From: Marinobacter panjinensis
Lineage (GTDB): Bacteria > Pseudomonadota > Gammaproteobacteria > Pseudomonadales > Oleiphilaceae
Reading direction: 5' to 3'
Length of the DNA stretch: 64,000 bases
Assembly (NCBI RefSeq): GCF_005298175.1
Contig: NZ_SZYH01000001.1
Coordinates: forward strand, 3,100,001 to 3,164,000
The position numbers were made by a program, and so were the translations under genes. Positions 44,416 through 53,340 of the stretch are shown here, piece by piece (position 1 is the stretch's first letter; every line of letters begins with the position of its first letter). The notes under the pieces were generated by a model. It saw only the letters and a list, made by a program, of their open reading frames with translations. It was not told the DNA's origin and ran no database searches.

Positions 44416-45096
44416 ATGAACAACGGCAAAAACGGAATTCCGCTCTGGTGGCTGGCCATGGCCGCTGCCTTGACGCCTTTGGTGACCATTCACGTGACCT
44501 TCGCCGTATCGGTTCTGGAAGGTCATATTTCCTGGTGCATCCCATATTGGGACAGCTGTACCAGCATCAGCCGTACCGGCCGTTACGGGAGCAGCTATTT
44601 TATTTTCAAGGGCACCATGCTGCCGGCGGCGATTCTCGGCATCTTGTTCTGGTTTCTGAACGGCCGCTGGCTTCTGCAGCTGGGCGCGACCAGCCGCGGT
44701 CGCCCCTGGATTCCCTGGCTGGGCTTTGTCGCCTGTGTATCGCTGGCGGCCTATACTCTGGCGCTCGGCCATGCAGGAGACGCGTTCAACCTGACCCGTC
44801 GGATCGGCGTGGTGCTGTATTTCTCGCTCACTTTCATTGCACAGTTGCTGATCAGTTCGGCATTGATGGGGCATCCGCGATGGCACCACAGCGGTAAGCA
44901 CCTGTTGTGGCTGTGCGAACTGGCGCTGGCGGTTGGCATACTGTCGGTTATCCTCACCGCCGTAGTGCCGGAGATCTATGGCCAGATAGACGATGCCTTC
45001 GAGTGGGTGCTGGCATTCCTGATCAACCTGCATGCGATCTGGATTGCCGTTCTGTGGAAACAGAGCCGCTTCCGGGCACGCTTGTGGGCGGAGTAG
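44416..45096 (+). CDS. Six-helix membrane protein, FRAG1/DRAM/Sfk1-like
   Basis: A 226-residue protein with about six transmembrane helices. The first loop ISWCIPYWDSCTSISRTGRYGSSYFIF recalls the SDTG-type loop of the Frag1/DRAM/Sfk1 family; this is weak resemblance only. Two Cys in the loop may form a disulfide in the periplasm. GGGGAGAG precedes the ATG. It stands between a divergent HD-GYP gene and a convergent TauE-type gene. Function is unknown. Confidence 0.7.
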   Translation: MNNGKNGIPLWWLAMAAALTPLVTIHVTFAVSVLEGHISWCIPYWDSCTSISRTGRYGSSYFIFKGTMLPAAILGILFWFLNGRWLLQLGATSRGRPWIPWLGFVACVSLAAYTLALGHAGDAFNLTRRIGVVLYFSLTFIAQLLISSALMGHPRWHHSGKHLLWLCELALAVGILSVILTAVVPEIYGQIDDAFEWVLAFLINLHAIWIAVLWKQSRFRARLWAE

Positions 45097-45114
45097 AGTC
45101 AGTAGAGTTACCTG

Positions 45115-45846
45115 TTATAACGACATCAGGCCGCGAACCAGCGCTGCTATGCCAGCCACAGCCGCAATGCCCAGGATAACGGGCCTCAGCCCGTCAAAGG
45201 GCATGCGATTGACCAGCTTTCCGGAAAGCCAGAATCCTGTCAATACTCCCGGGAAGGTGACTGCAAACAATTGCAGTTCCCGCTGTCCCAGGTAGCCGGA
45301 TGCCAGCAGGGCGGCAATGCTGAAAAAGCTCGCCACCAGAAAGAACGCCGACATATTGGCTCGCACCAACGGGCCTTTCTGGTTCTGGTAGATCAACGCA
45401 ATCGGTGGCCCCCCAACGGCAGTGATGGTTCCCATGTAGGTTGAGGCGGCCCCGGCCAGAACGCTGTTACGGGCATTCAGAGCCGGCCGTAAACCGGCCA
45501 CGCTGAGCAGTACGCCCATAAGGATGAGTATGCCGAACACCAGCTCGAATCCCTTGGGTGAGATCAGCATCAACGTGACCCCGGCCAGGAACATCCCGGC
45601 AACCCCGCCACCGATGGCAAAGCGCACTTCCCGTATCTGCAGCGCACCCCGGTTTCGCAACACCATGAAAATTGTCAGCACTACCGCATTAAGCACCAGT
45701 GGCGCCGGCACCAGTACGGGGCTGATCAGAAAAAGCAGCGGTGCAGCCAGGGTTCCAATGCCATAACCTGCCACTCCCTGCAGACAGGAACCGGCCAGCA
45801 GGGCAAGGTTGGCTAGGAAAATCTGCAGCAGGGAAAGATCAGTCAC
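45115..45846 (-). CDS. TauE/SafE family anion exporter
   Basis: A 243-residue membrane protein with about eight hydrophobic segments. The family plan is seen in LQGVAGYGIGTLAAPLLFLISPVLVPAPLVLNAVVLTIFMVLRNR and the second-half repeat STYMGTITAVGGPPIALIYQNQ. Members export sulfite, sulfoacetate or related organic anions; the substrate here is unknown. The start is GTG at 45846 with a weak ribosome site. It converges on the FRAG1-like gene 18 bp away. Confidence 0.88.
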   Translation of the reverse strand: MTDLSLLQIFLANLALLAGSCLQGVAGYGIGTLAAPLLFLISPVLVPAPLVLNAVVLTIFMVLRNRGALQIREVRFAIGGGVAGMFLAGVTLMLISPKGFELVFGILILMGVLLSVAGLRPALNARNSVLAGAASTYMGTITAVGGPPIALIYQNQKGPLVRANMSAFFLVASFFSIAALLASGYLGQRELQLFAVTFPGVLTGFWLSGKLVNRMPFDGLRPVILGIAAVAGIAALVRGLMSL

Positions 45847-45948
45847 ATTCAGGTTACTCGAACAGATGGATGAGTGTTGATATCACAGCGCCGGGACAAC
45901 CAAAACTGTTAAAATGAACCTTTTACCCCGGCTCGGAGGCGTTGGCAG

Positions 45949-46407
45949 ATGGTTGCACAAGGAACTCAGGAGCGTTGTCCCTGTGGCAGTGGTGAATCTT
46001 ACAGTGCCTGCTGTCAGGGCTACCATCAGGGCAAACCGGCACCAACGCCGGAAGCACTTATGCGGTCCCGCTACAGCGCCTTTGTACTGAAGCTGGCCGA
46101 TTACCTGCAGTCCACATGGCACTCCAGCACCCGCCCACAAAACCTGGGCCTGGAGCAAACGCCCCGGTGGGCCTCACTGAAGATCCTGTCGTCAGATGAT
46201 TCGGGTAACGATGGCACCGTGCATTTTCGTGCCATCTATCGTACTGACAACGGCTGGGGATACCTGGAAGAGAAATCCGACTTCCTCCGAGAGGGTGGCC
46301 GCTGGTATTACGTCAGCGGTGACACCAGCGAAGGCGTGCTCAAGCCTGGCAGGAATGAGCCCTGCCCCTGTGGTAGCGGCAGAAAATACAAAACCTGCTG
46401 CTTCTGA
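45949..46407 (+). CDS. YchJ family protein with two SEC-C motifs
   Basis: A 152-residue protein that starts with a zinc-binding SEC-C motif (CPCGSGESYSACC) and ends with a second one (CPCGSGRKYKTCCF). The centre is the YchJ domain (PTPEALMRSRYSAFVLKLADYLQSTWHSSTRP), a NTF2-like fold. SEC-C motifs bind zinc and often ribosomes or SecB. The true role of YchJ is unknown. GGAGG lies 9 bases before the ATG, and a TAAAAT -10-like box lies at 45910-45915. Confidence 0.92.
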   Translation: MVAQGTQERCPCGSGESYSACCQGYHQGKPAPTPEALMRSRYSAFVLKLADYLQSTWHSSTRPQNLGLEQTPRWASLKILSSDDSGNDGTVHFRAIYRTDNGWGYLEEKSDFLREGGRWYYVSGDTSEGVLKPGRNEPCPCGSGRKYKTCCF

Positions 46408-46416
46408 TCCGCACAG

Positions 46417-46797
46417 CTACTCGAAAGAGGGCATTTCAGGCTGCACCACGTCTTTGCCGGCCTCTTGCCAGGCATCAAACCCTCCGGCAATCGAGGTGAC
46501 ATGCAGGTACCCCATTTCCTGCAATGCTTTCGCGCTGAGCGCGGCCCTGCCAGAGGTTTTGCAGTAGCACACAATGTTCAGGTCACGGCTTTCCAGCGCC
46601 GGATCGTTGCTGAACTTGAACTCCAGCATACCTCGCGAAATATTCACTGCCCCGGGGATATGGCTGGTGCGGTATTCGTCCGGGTCTCTCACATCTATCA
46701 GCATATCGGCTTTCCGGATCGCATCATCCGCCTGGTCCAGCGGGACTTCGTGAATATCCTGTTTGGCTTGCGCAACCAGATCGTGGGCCGTTTTCAT
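46417..46797 (-). CDS. Single-domain rhodanese-like sulfurtransferase
   Basis: A 126-residue rhodanese domain: DMLIDVRDPDEYRTSHIPGAVNISRGMLEFKF. The active loop is CKTSGR with catalytic Cys79, a six-residue loop typical of sulfurtransferases. A second Cys two residues earlier (CYC) is less usual. GGAG stands 8 bases before the chosen ATG; an in-frame ATG at 46884 would add a non-family leader. It moves sulfane sulfur from a donor such as thiosulfate to a thiol acceptor. Convergent with the YchJ gene, 9 bp apart. Confidence 0.9.
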   Translation of the reverse strand: MKTAHDLVAQAKQDIHEVPLDQADDAIRKADMLIDVRDPDEYRTSHIPGAVNISRGMLEFKFSNDPALESRDLNIVCYCKTSGRAALSAKALQEMGYLHVTSIAGGFDAWQEAGKDVVQPEMPSFE

Positions 46798-46901
46798 GGG
46801 GGTTCTCCAAAGCGCTGAAGTAATACACCGAGAGTAAGGCATTTGCCGGGCAGGCGTCACCAGCAGTGTGCTAAATTGACGCACCGGATCATGAGGAAGC
46901 T

Positions 46902-47792
46902 ATGAAAACTGACACTCCCGAAGCCACCAAAGGCGTCTTGTACGGCCTTTCCGCCTATACCATATGGGGCTGCTTTCCGCTGTACTTTGCCCTGTTCGCA
47001 GGGGTGCCCTCGTATGAAGTGCTGATCCACCGGGTTATCTGGTCCTGCGTTTTTCTGGCTGTCGTGGTGACCATTCTCAAGCGCTGGAAGCCGATAACAG
47101 CGGCATTGGCACGTCCCAAAAAACTCGGCTTCGTACTCGGGTGTGCGGTATTCATTGCGGTGAACTGGGGTGTCTACATCTATGCTGTGGAAACCCGCCA
47201 CGTACTCCAGGCCAGCCTCGGTTACTTCCTCACGCCGCTGGTGAATGTGGCCCTGGGCATGCTGGTGTTGAAAGAGACCATCTCCCGCTTGCAGGTTGTG
47301 GCCGTAGCGCTGGCCACCGTCGCCATTCTGTACCAGTTGTTCCTGCTGGGCCTGGTGCCCTGGATAACCCTGGTGCTGGCCTTCAGTTTCGGTACCTACG
47401 GCTTGCTGCGCAAACAGGTAGAGCTGGATGGCCTGTCGGGCCTGTTCGTAGAAACCTTGCTGCTGCTGCCTGTCAGCCTGCTGGCACTTGCATGGTTGGG
47501 CTCTGCCGGCCAGTCCCATTTCAGTGACAGTTCAACCATCACGTTGCTGCTGATCTCCAGCGGTATGGTCACGGCTATCCCGCTGCTGTTGTTTGCCGGC
47601 GCCGCCCGCCGGTTGCGACTGGCCACCGTGGGCTTTCTGATGTACATCAACCCCACGCTACAGTTCTTTATCGCGTTGTTCGTGTTTGACGAGCCCATGA
47701 GCGGGGAAAAACTGTTGAGCTTCGTGATGATCTGGGTGGCACTGGGGCTCTATTCCTGGTCGGCCTGGGCTGGGCGTCAACGCACTGTGTAG
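46902..47792 (+). CDS. rarD: RarD-type EamA permease
   Basis: A 296-residue protein with ten transmembrane helices in two EamA repeats. The opening KGVLYGLSAYTIWGCFPLYFALFAGVPSYEVLIHRVIWS and the later VETRHVLQASLGYFLTPLVNVALGMLVLKE are the RarD pattern. RarD proteins belong to the drug/metabolite transporter superfamily; the name comes from chloramphenicol sensitivity, but the natural substrate is unknown. It stands alone, divergent from the rhodanese gene. Confidence 0.9.
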   Translation: MKTDTPEATKGVLYGLSAYTIWGCFPLYFALFAGVPSYEVLIHRVIWSCVFLAVVVTILKRWKPITAALARPKKLGFVLGCAVFIAVNWGVYIYAVETRHVLQASLGYFLTPLVNVALGMLVLKETISRLQVVAVALATVAILYQLFLLGLVPWITLVLAFSFGTYGLLRKQVELDGLSGLFVETLLLLPVSLLALAWLGSAGQSHFSDSSTITLLLISSGMVTAIPLLLFAGAARRLRLATVGFLMYINPTLQFFIALFVFDEPMSGEKLLSFVMIWVALGLYSWSAWAGRQRTV

Positions 47793-47937
47793 TTTGCCTG
47801 CTGTGTGCTTGCCGCCCTTCAGCCAGGTTTTTTGCAAAACCCTGTAAAACCTCCTGATGTTGGCGCCATTGTTCCATCCTCGACGTGTACCATCTCCGAC
47901 CCTGAGAGAATCATTCCCCGTACACAAGGAAATCAGT

Positions 47938-48543
47938 ATGTTGAAGGCAAACAGGGTTTTGTCGTGCGTGTTTGTTGCTGGCGTGTTTTCAGGTGTTTCC
48001 GGCAATGCCGCCGCCGAGTATGTCTATGCAGGTTTCTCTTTGGGCCAGGCAGAAGTGAAAGATTTTTGCGAAGGCCTCGGGTCTGGTTGTGATGATACAT
48101 CGACAACGGGCCGTCTGTATGGGGGCGGCTTTCTGGATGAGCAGTTGGCGTTCGAAGGTGGCTACCGCTACATCGATGATGTGTCTGCCAGCGCTTCCAT
48201 TCCGGGTATGAGTGCCTCGATCGATGCCAGCTACCACATGTTTGATGGTTCGTTGCTGGTTTTCACTCCCAGATTCGGAATGTTCCAGCTGTTTGCCAAG
48301 GCGGGCGTGCAGTTCTGGCAACAGGATGTGAGCGCCTCTCTCACGGGTTTTGGCAGCGCCAGTGACTCTGAGCGCGGTATCTCATTTCGCACCGGGGTGG
48401 GTTTCAAGGCAGACATCACCAGATCTTTGGGTTTGCGTCTGGAATGGGATTATCTGCGGAATATTGGCGATAACATCGGGGATGTCGAGAACTTCGAATC
48501 CGACATTCATGTATTCTCGGCCGGCCCTGAGTACCGGTTCTAG
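47938..48543 (+). CDS. Outer-membrane beta-barrel protein, OmpA-barrel/OMP_b-brl type
   Basis: A 201-residue protein with a signal peptide (cleavage near GNAAA, residue 25). The mature part is made of alternating amphipathic strands (YVYAGFSLGQAEV, GRLYGGGFLDEQLAFEGGYRYIDD, FQLFAKAGVQFWQQDV, GLRLEWDYLRNI) and ends IHVFSAGPEYRF, with the C-terminal Phe needed for barrel assembly. Eight strands are likely. A pair of Cys near residue 44-52 could form a loop disulfide. AAGGA precedes the ATG by 7 bases. Specific role unknown. Two 6-base arms GGTTTT/AAAACC (47826-47841) lie upstream. Confidence 0.83.
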   Translation: MLKANRVLSCVFVAGVFSGVSGNAAAEYVYAGFSLGQAEVKDFCEGLGSGCDDTSTTGRLYGGGFLDEQLAFEGGYRYIDDVSASASIPGMSASIDASYHMFDGSLLVFTPRFGMFQLFAKAGVQFWQQDVSASLTGFGSASDSERGISFRTGVGFKADITRSLGLRLEWDYLRNIGDNIGDVENFESDIHVFSAGPEYRF

Positions 48544-48547
48544 ATAG

Positions 48548-48901
48548 TTAAACCTCACAGGTTCCGCAGGCGTATTTCCGATCGTAGCGTTTGTCTGCCC
48601 AGCTTTCGTAGATGCGCTCTGCAACGGGGTAAATGACCGGCCAGAGTAACGGCTTGAAAAAAAATCCCAGGCGGGTGTGAGACCAGGCACGCACGTTGGC
48701 GGGCAGGCCAATCACCCAATTGCCGTCGCCGGTCAGCAGGTGGAGCCGGCGTAGCAGCGCCTCCCGATCTGGCAGCATACCCTTGCGGTTCTGCTGGGCG
48801 TGGATGTCCGCGAACACAAGATCCCCCCGCTGCAGTTTCCTCAGAGTACCGATTTCCTTTGCGCACAAAGGGCACTGGCCGTCATAGAACAGGGTGTCCA
48901 T
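48548..48901 (-). CDS. DCC family thiol-disulfide protein (DUF393)
   Basis: A 117-residue protein starting MDTLFYDGQCPLCAKEIGTLRK, where DGxCPxC is the DCC motif of the thioredoxin-like DUF393 family. WADKRYDRKYACGTCEV near the end adds a second Cys pair. A strong AGGAGG lies 5 bases before the ATG; the TTG one codon earlier is too close. Family members are assumed to be oxidoreductases. Its start overlaps the end of the SixA-CHAD gene by 20 bp, so the two are co-translated. Confidence 0.88.
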   Translation of the reverse strand: MDTLFYDGQCPLCAKEIGTLRKLQRGDLVFADIHAQQNRKGMLPDREALLRRLHLLTGDGNWVIGLPANVRAWSHTRLGFFFKPLLWPVIYPVAERIYESWADKRYDRKYACGTCEV

Positions 48902-50261
48902 CAATACCTCCTAGGGTGAGTATGTCATCTCGCACGCTGGTTTTTTCAGCCGTCAGGCCTGCTATCAGGTCATTCAGTCCTGCTACGGGCTCAAGCATGT
49001 CGGGTTCGGTGGCGATACCGTTGCGAAAGGACGTCAGCATATCGATCTGCACGCGCAGATCCTGAAAATCACCGAATCGGTGTTGGCGTTGTTTCAGTTG
49101 TCTGAGCATTTTCCGGAACGCAGGTTTGTTCAGCTCGGCCAGGTAGCGTATGCGTTTCAGCAGTTTCCGCAGGCTATGGTAGTCGTCGTCTGGTGCCTGC
49201 TGGCTCAGTTGCTGCGTTAACGTGTTGTATTGCTTTATACGCCTGTTCAGCGCTTTCCGGATGTCTGCCGTTGTCAGTTTCCGGGTCTTTTTTTCAAAGT
49301 AGTGGGATGTGATGAGCTGGTGCCAGCTGTCCATGTCCTTGCGGTATTTCTTGCCGGCCATTCGCTTGGCGAGCGCGCGGTGCTCAAGGTCTGCCAGGTT
49401 GGCGAAATGACTTCTGGCGCCTGAGCTGACCAGCGCCGATTGTGTCTCTGCTTTAAGTTGCCACCGCTCCAGGTCCGCAAGGAATACGTGCAGGTCTCTG
49501 AGCTGGCTGGTGGCCCGGGCATGCCTTTTCAGTGCCTTGGTTGCCTTGCGCAGGTCGGAGTCGCCGCCTGTCTCGCTGACGGATTCGGCGATGGCGCGGC
49601 TACGCCGGATGGCAATGCGGTACTGGTGCAGGAATTCGTCATCAAAGCCCCGGATAACCCCGGTTTCGAGATCCCGTATGCGCTGGTACTGGTGTTGCAG
49701 TGTCTCGGGGATGTGTCGGGTCAGAGGTGTGTCTTCGTTGCCCGGGAGCTTCAGGCGCTTGCGGTTGAATTGCTCATAACTGACATCTTTGGGCGTAAGG
49801 AACTGTTTCAGTCGGCCTTTGTTCCGCGCCAGCTTGTGCCAGTTTTTTACCGGCAGTGCTATCTGCATGAAGCCGCATGTCGGAAAACTTTCCGGCGCCT
49901 GTTTCAGCAGGTAGCCCGCCAGCTCTTCCAGGGCGGGATTGTGGCCAATCAGGGTGATGCTCTCTTCTTCCTGCCGCTCCCGTAGCCAGTCAATCAGCAA
50001 CTTGTGGTTAAAGGTGTAGAGCGCAGGTTCTACGTAAGTGTTCCGACGCAAGTCTCCCGGAATAAGTCCATCCAGGGTCTGCTGTGCGCGGGTCGCATTA
50101 CTACAGAAGATCGGGCCATCCAGAACGCCTGCCGCACGCACCGCTTTACTCATGGGGCCAAGCTGTTTTCGCCCCCTGCTGTTCAGGGGGCGCTGGTGAT
50201 CACCGAGGCTGTCATCGGCCCAGCTCGATTTGGCATGTCGAATCAGATACAGGTATTTCAT
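48882..50261 (-). CDS. Fusion of SixA-type phosphohistidine phosphatase and CHAD domain
   Basis: A 459-residue two-domain protein. Residues 1-160 are a histidine phosphatase of SixA type: YLIRHAK (RHx with phosphorylated His9), SNATRAQQT, and TLIGHNPALEEL with the second His. Residues about 180-440 are a CHAD domain: LHQYRIAIRRSRAIAE and HSLRKLLKRIRYLAEL are the two His/Arg-rich helices that line the polyphosphate-binding channel. CHAD proteins bind polyphosphate. The fusion suggests a phosphatase recruited to polyP granules or to phosphohistidine proteins there; this is inference. The downstream DCC gene overlaps by 20 bp. The 229 bp upstream, shared with the chemoreceptor, contain its FliA promoter. 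Confidence 0.9.
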   Translation of the reverse strand: MKYLYLIRHAKSSWADDSLGDHQRPLNSRGRKQLGPMSKAVRAAGVLDGPIFCSNATRAQQTLDGLIPGDLRRNTYVEPALYTFNHKLLIDWLRERQEEESITLIGHNPALEELAGYLLKQAPESFPTCGFMQIALPVKNWHKLARNKGRLKQFLTPKDVSYEQFNRKRLKLPGNEDTPLTRHIPETLQHQYQRIRDLETGVIRGFDDEFLHQYRIAIRRSRAIAESVSETGGDSDLRKATKALKRHARATSQLRDLHVFLADLERWQLKAETQSALVSSGARSHFANLADLEHRALAKRMAGKKYRKDMDSWHQLITSHYFEKKTRKLTTADIRKALNRRIKQYNTLTQQLSQQAPDDDYHSLRKLLKRIRYLAELNKPAFRKMLRQLKQRQHRFGDFQDLRVQIDMLTSFRNGIATEPDMLEPVAGLNDLIAGLTAEKTSVRDDILTLGGIDGHPVL

Positions 50262-50304
50262 CCGCGCCTCTGAACAGGAGCCAGGCCTTTCGTCTAAATC
50301 CGGT

Positions 50305-50331
50305 TCAAGCCCTTCAGCTATTGGCCGATAA
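50305..50331 (+). promoter_or_regulatory. Probable FliA (sigma-28) promoter of the chemoreceptor gene
   Basis: GCCGATAA at 50324-50331 is a perfect flagellar sigma-28 -10 box. TCAA at 50305-50308 stands exactly 15 bp upstream in place of TAAA. The expected transcription start lies near 50339, giving a leader of about 150 bases before the ATG at 50491. Confidence 0.75.
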
Positions 50332-50490
50332 CCCTTTAAACACGAAATGCCGGGACGCTAACGAATTGCGGCATGGAAGTACGAGGATGCAGCCTGCCTG
50401 TTTACGTACGTTTTACAAACTGGAACACACCCGGGCGCACCATTGTGGATAATTGCGCACAGTATCCAACATTTTTCGGAGTAATAACCA

Positions 50491-52167
50491 ATGAACTTAC
50501 TGAGCCGGCTACGCATTCGTTCCCGTCTGTTGCTGGGCGTTCTTGTTCCGGTAATGATTACGGCGGCGACCCTTGCCTGGATTACCGTTGCCCAGATAAA
50601 GAGTGGCGGCGAGGCCGAGCTTGAGCGACTGGAGGCCAGCCTGCTGGACTCGCGCAAGGAAGGATTGAAAAGCCTGGTAGATGCAGCCCGCTCGGTGGTT
50701 CTGGAAGCCAAGAATGATCCGGACCTGTCAGACAGGGAAGCCCGTGAAGCGGCCAGGAACCGCCTGCGTTCCATAAGGTTTGAAGGCGGCAACTATGTGT
50801 TTGCCTACGCCCGTGACCTGGAAAACCTGGCTTATGCGCCGGATCCTTCCCGGGAAGGGCCTACCACCAATCCGGATGTGCGGAAACTGATACGGTCACT
50901 GTTCGATGCGGCAGAGGGCGATGGCTATTTTGGTTATGACTGGCCCAATCCGGCGTCCGGCGAGGTTGAGCCCAAGGTGTCCTTTGCCACCATCATTCCG
51001 GATTGGGGCTGGATGATTGGCACCGGCGTTTATGTCACCGATATTGAAGAAGAAATCGCCACAGCCCGGGCCGATATCGAACAGGAAATCGCCGAGACTC
51101 TGGGCTTTATTGTACTGGTAACCGTGATTGTGGTGATCATTGCCCTGTTGATCGGTGTCTTCGTTGGCCGCACTGTCACCAACCCGCTGAATCGGGTTAT
51201 CGCCCTGATGAAGGACATTGCCGAGGGTGAGGGTGATCTCCGCCACCGCCTCCCAGACGAAGGTAGCGATGAACTGGCGGAGCTGGGCCGCCGATTCAAT
51301 GCCTTTATCGTGAAAATCCAGGACACCATACGGGAAGTGGGTGCGACGACCGATCAGGTTGCGTCTGCCGCTGAAGAGCTCAGCCGCGTTGCCACGGAAA
51401 CCCGGGCATCGGTTCAGGAACAGGGCTCGGAGACCGACCAGATTGCCTCGGCCATCAACGAAATGGCCGCGACCATTCAGCAGATCTCCGGCAATGCCAA
51501 CGAAGTGGAAAGTGCCGCTTCCGATGCCGACAAGCTGGCCCGGGATGGCGGTGAGACCATTGCCAACGCCCAGTCTTCGGTCAACCAGCTTTCGGACGAA
51601 ATTGAAGCAAGCTCTACCCGCATCAGTAACCTGGCCGAAAAGACCGACGAGATCACCCAGGTGCTGGATGTGATCCACGCGGTTACCGACCAGACCAACC
51701 TGTTGGCACTCAATGCCGCCATTGAAGCTGCGCGTGCCGGCGAGCATGGCCGTGGTTTCTCGGTAGTTGCCGATGAGGTACGGCAGTTGGCCAAGCGCAG
51801 CGCGGAATCCGCAGACCAGATTCGTGGCATGATCGATGGCTTCGTGACCGAGTCCCGCGCAGCCGTTGAGCGGATGGACGCCTCCCGCAGCCGTTCCACT
51901 GAAACGGTCGAGCGGATCAACCACGCCACGGATGCCTTGCGGACCATCGAAAAATCCGTGGGGCATATCCACGATCAGGTCACCCAGATTGCCACGGCGG
52001 CTGAGCAGCAAAGCCAGGTGGCCGAGGAAATCAATCAGAACGTAGTGCGTATTGTGGATGCGGCTCAGCGCAGCGATACCGGTGTTACCCAGACCAACGA
52101 AGCCAGCCACGAGCTTGCGCGGCTGGGTGAGAACCTGCGGGATCTGGTGGGGCAGTTCAAAGTATAA
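50491..52167 (+). CDS. Methyl-accepting chemotaxis protein with sCache_2 sensor
   Basis: A 558-residue receptor. TM1 is near residues 13-33, and a periplasmic single Cache domain (about 35-195) contains GGNYVFAYARDLENLAYAPDPSREGP and IIPDWGWMIGTGVYVTDIEEEI. TM2 (about 203-227), HAMP and a long MCP signalling coiled coil follow, with the tip TDQTNLLALNAAIEAARAGEHGRGFSVVADEVRQLAKRSAESADQI. There is no C-terminal CheR-binding pentapeptide. Such Cache domains often bind small carboxylates. The promoter is of the flagellar FliA type. A TRAP-type binding protein gene follows 102 bp downstream. Confidence 0.93.
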   Translation: MNLLSRLRIRSRLLLGVLVPVMITAATLAWITVAQIKSGGEAELERLEASLLDSRKEGLKSLVDAARSVVLEAKNDPDLSDREAREAARNRLRSIRFEGGNYVFAYARDLENLAYAPDPSREGPTTNPDVRKLIRSLFDAAEGDGYFGYDWPNPASGEVEPKVSFATIIPDWGWMIGTGVYVTDIEEEIATARADIEQEIAETLGFIVLVTVIVVIIALLIGVFVGRTVTNPLNRVIALMKDIAEGEGDLRHRLPDEGSDELAELGRRFNAFIVKIQDTIREVGATTDQVASAAEELSRVATETRASVQEQGSETDQIASAINEMAATIQQISGNANEVESAASDADKLARDGGETIANAQSSVNQLSDEIEASSTRISNLAEKTDEITQVLDVIHAVTDQTNLLALNAAIEAARAGEHGRGFSVVADEVRQLAKRSAESADQIRGMIDGFVTESRAAVERMDASRSRSTETVERINHATDALRTIEKSVGHIHDQVTQIATAAEQQSQVAEEINQNVVRIVDAAQRSDTGVTQTNEASHELARLGENLRDLVGQFKV

Positions 52168-52180
52168 AACCTTTGCTATC

Positions 52181-52209
52181 GGCCGGTTGACGATTGGCGT
52201 CAGCCGGCC
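52181..52209 (+). terminator. Hairpin after the chemoreceptor gene
   Basis: GGCCGGTTGACG (52181-52192) pairs with CGTCAGCCGGCC (52198-52209), with one G-T pair, in a 12-bp stem with a 5-base loop. No T-run follows. The right arm overlaps the spacer of the promoter for the next operon. Confidence 0.55.
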
Positions 52210-52222
52210 AGCAAGCTATGAT
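52194..52222 (+). promoter_or_regulatory. Probable sigma-70 promoter of the TRAP-SBP/pot operon
   Basis: TTGGCG (52194-52199), a 17-bp spacer and TATGAT (52217-52222) make a good promoter. The start of transcription would be near 52229, 40 bp before the ATG of the binding-protein gene. Confidence 0.6.
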
Positions 52223-52269
52223 GTGAGCCGTATGTTCCAACTCCAATAATAACGGAAAAGGGCTCGCTT

Positions 52270-53340
52270 ATGTTTTCTTTCAAACCCCTCCTGACTGCCC
52301 TGGCTCTGATGCTGTCTTTGACAAGCACATCACTGCTGGCGCAAGAAACCTACACTATCCGCCTTGCTGAAACCTGGGGGCCTAACTCCCCGATCCTGGG
52401 CGAAACACCGCGCAACATGGCGGCCATGGCCGAAAAGATGTCCGGTGGCCGCCTGCAGTTCCGCATCGATTCCTCGAATAAGCACAAAGCACCGTTTGGC
52501 ATCTTCGACATGGTGAAAGCGGGCCAGTACGACATGGGGCACACCGCCTCCTACTACTACAAGGGCTCGATTCCTAACGCCATGTACTTCACTACTGTGC
52601 CTTTCGGAATGATCGCGCCTGAGCAGTACGCCTGGTTCTACCACGGTGGCGGCATGGAGCTGATGCAAAAGGTCTACCAACCCCATGGATTGCTGTCATT
52701 CCCCGGTGGTAACACCGGCAACCAGATGGGCGGCTGGTTCCGCGAGGAAATCGAGACTGTGGAAGATCTCCAGGGCCTTAAAATGCGAACGCCCGGGTTT
52801 GCTGGCGAGGTCATGTCCGAGGTCGGTGTGGCTGTGACCAATATCCCCCCGGGTGAGCTATACAGCGCGCTGGAAAGAGGCACCATCGATGCTCTGGAGT
52901 GGGTAGGCCCGGCACTCGATTTCCAGATGGGTTTCCACCAGATTGCCAAATACTACTACTCGGGCTGGCAGGAGCCGGGCGCGGAAGTGCAGTTCCTGAT
53001 CAACGAGAAAACCTGGAACAAGCTCCCGCCTGAACTGCAGGAAATCCTGCGGGTTTCCATGCGCACCGCCGCCTATGACATGTATATCCAAAGCACCCAT
53101 GAAAGTGGTATCGCCTGGGATCGCATGAAGGAAGACTATCCGGACGTAACTCACAAGACGTTCCCACCGGAAGTCATCGAGGCGCTGCGAGAGGCGACCG
53201 ACAAACTGCTGGCGGAAGCGGCACAGAAGGATGAACTGGCAAAGGAGATCATCACCTCCCAACACGACTACCTGCAACAGGTTCGCCAGTGGACGAATAT
53301 TTCCGATAAGGCCTACCTGAACAGCGTTTCGAGTGAATGA
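52270..53340 (+). CDS. TRAP transporter solute-binding protein, TakP-like
   Basis: A 356-residue periplasmic protein with signal peptide (cleavage after LLAQ, near residue 25). It belongs to the DctP/TRAP family and looks most like TakP, a 2-oxoacid binder: [62 protein letters not shown], including the conserved ligand-binding Arg in KMRTPG. No DctQ or DctM genes accompany it. Instead its stop overlaps the potA start by 4 bp (ATGA), so it is translationally coupled to a polyamine ABC importer. It may serve a distant TRAP permease, the upstream chemoreceptor, or have been recruited by the ABC system. Confidence 0.9.
   Translation: MFSFKPLLTALALMLSLTSTSLLAQETYTIRLAETWGPNSPILGETPRNMAAMAEKMSGGRLQFRIDSSNKHKAPFGIFDMVKAGQYDMGHTASYYYKGSIPNAMYFTTVPFGMIAPEQYAWFYHGGGMELMQKVYQPHGLLSFPGGNTGNQMGGWFREEIETVEDLQGLKMRTPGFAGEVMSEVGVAVTNIPPGELYSALERGTIDALEWVGPALDFQMGFHQIAKYYYSGWQEPGAEVQFLINEKTWNKLPPELQEILRVSMRTAAYDMYIQSTHESGIAWDRMKEDYPDVTHKTFPPEVIEALREATDKLLAEAAQKDELAKEIITSQHDYLQQVRQWTNISDKAYLNSVSSE

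Noticed and set aside
47821..47841. GGTTTT-TTGC-AAAACC after rarD as a terminator
   Set aside because: The stem is AT-rich and only 6 bp, without a proper T-run; unlikely to stop transcription.
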